DNA from: Chromatiales bacterium
GTDB taxonomy: Bacteria; Pseudomonadota; Gammaproteobacteria; Chromatiales; Chromatiaceae
NCBI GenBank assembly: GCA_024639625.1
Contig: JAHEIA010000238.1
Span: 1 to 5,552 of the forward strand
Direction of reading: 5' to 3'
DNA length: 5,552 nucleotides
In this document: positions 5,279-5,552 of the stretch, one piece after another
Numbering within the stretch: the first letter of the stretch is position 1
How the letters are laid out: each line of letters opens with the position of its first letter
Notes under the pieces: generated by a model
What the model was told of the DNA's origin: nothing
Seen by the model: the letters and a program-made list of their open reading frames with translations, nothing else
Database searches by the model: none
Position numbers and translations under genes: made by a program

Positions 5279-5552
5279 GCAGATTCCTCCGGCTGCAGCC
5301 GCTTGCCGCGGATAGCAAACACCCGGTCGGCGACGCGTTCGCGTTGGCTGGGATCATGGCTCACCCAGAGCACGGCGGCACCTTGTTCTCGCCGGTACTC
5401 GGCGATACATTGTTCGACACCTTCGGTGTTCGAGGCATCGAGATTCGCCGTAGGCTCGTCGAGCAGCAGCACCTCCGGTCCTCCTGCCAGGAGCCGGACC
5501 AGCGCCAGGCGCTGGCGCTCGCCGCTGGACATGCGGCTTACGGACCAAGTGA
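5269..5552 (-). CDS. fetA: Iron export ABC transporter ATP-binding protein FetA (C-terminal part)
   Basis: This is the C-terminal 93 residues of the ATPase that powers FetB. The 5' part, with Walker A and the Q-loop, lies beyond the right edge. The first full codon is at 5550-5548. Reading on the minus strand, the visible parts are the signature region SRMSSGERQRLALVR, Walker B EVLLLDEPTANLD with the D-loop, and the switch histidine in AVLWVSHD. The order and the details DASNTEGVEQCI and AVLWVSHD match E. coli FetA (DESNKHNVNEII, AVLWVTHD as I remember it), which separates it from other ABC ATPases. The signature is unusual: the first glycine of LSGGE is serine. An internal ATG at 5532 falls within the signature motif and is not the start. 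The stop overlaps the fetB start by 10 bases. Confidence 0.93.
   Translation of the reverse strand, partial: TWSVSRMSSGERQRLALVRLLAGGPEVLLLDEPTANLDASNTEGVEQCIAEYRREQGAAVLWVSHDPSQRERVADRVFAIRGKRLQPEESAWT
5285..5290 (-). promoter_or_regulatory. Ribosome binding site of fetB inside fetA
   Basis: On the minus strand GGAGGA lies six bases before the fetB ATG at 5278, within the last fetA codons. It is near-consensus and supports the overlapping start. Confidence 0.75.

Noticed and set aside
4623..5357. 244-codon minus-strand frame overlapping fetB and fetA
   Set aside because: It shares the strand with fetB but in another frame, and its translation is Pro/Arg/Ala-rich without structure. FetB homology and its ribosome binding site show the real frame.

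Overview
The window looks like a chromosomal segment of a gammaproteobacterium. By eye it is GC-rich, though I did not compute the value. The cytochrome b and c1 proteins, as I remember the Pseudomonas proteins, share near-identical stretches with them, for example the c1 C-terminus EYWKDVH and the cytochrome b segment HEVGSNNPDG. SspA also starts like the E. coli protein. The genus cannot be fixed from the sequence alone. Coding density is high, there is no gene-free stretch over about 115 bases, and I see no rRNA, tRNA, CRISPR, insertion sequence or phage gene.

Left part (1-2102, plus strand): the 3' end of petA (Rieske protein), then petB (cytochrome b) and petC (cytochrome c1). They are joined by stop/start overlaps (TGATG and ATGA) and encode the three catalytic subunits of the respiratory cytochrome bc1 complex, which oxidises ubiquinol and passes electrons to cytochrome c. 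A perfect 10-bp hairpin at 2140-2169 separates petC from the next gene. Middle-left (2228-3272, plus strand): sspA and sspB, the RNA-polymerase-associated stringent starvation protein A and the ClpXP adaptor for ssrA-tagged proteins. The petABC-sspAB order is, to my knowledge, a recurring arrangement in gamma- and betaproteobacteria.

Middle-right (3291-4456): a small DUF3301-type membrane-anchored protein on the minus strand converges on sspB. Divergent from it, on the plus strand, is a YmdB-like macrodomain gene, followed by a 75-residue two-helix membrane protein with a clear ribosome binding site. Right part (4484-5552, minus strand): fetB and the 3' part of fetA, the permease and ATPase of a FetAB-type iron-export ABC transporter. 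They overlap by 10 bases, and fetA is cut by the window edge.

I did not find a convincing undescribed system. The points most worth a second look are a PLWY Qo motif in cytochrome b where the relatives I recall have PVWY or PEWY, an altered ABC signature (MSSGE) in FetA, the hairpin between petC and sspA that also carries a -10-like hexamer, and two small uncharacterised membrane proteins flanking the macrodomain gene.
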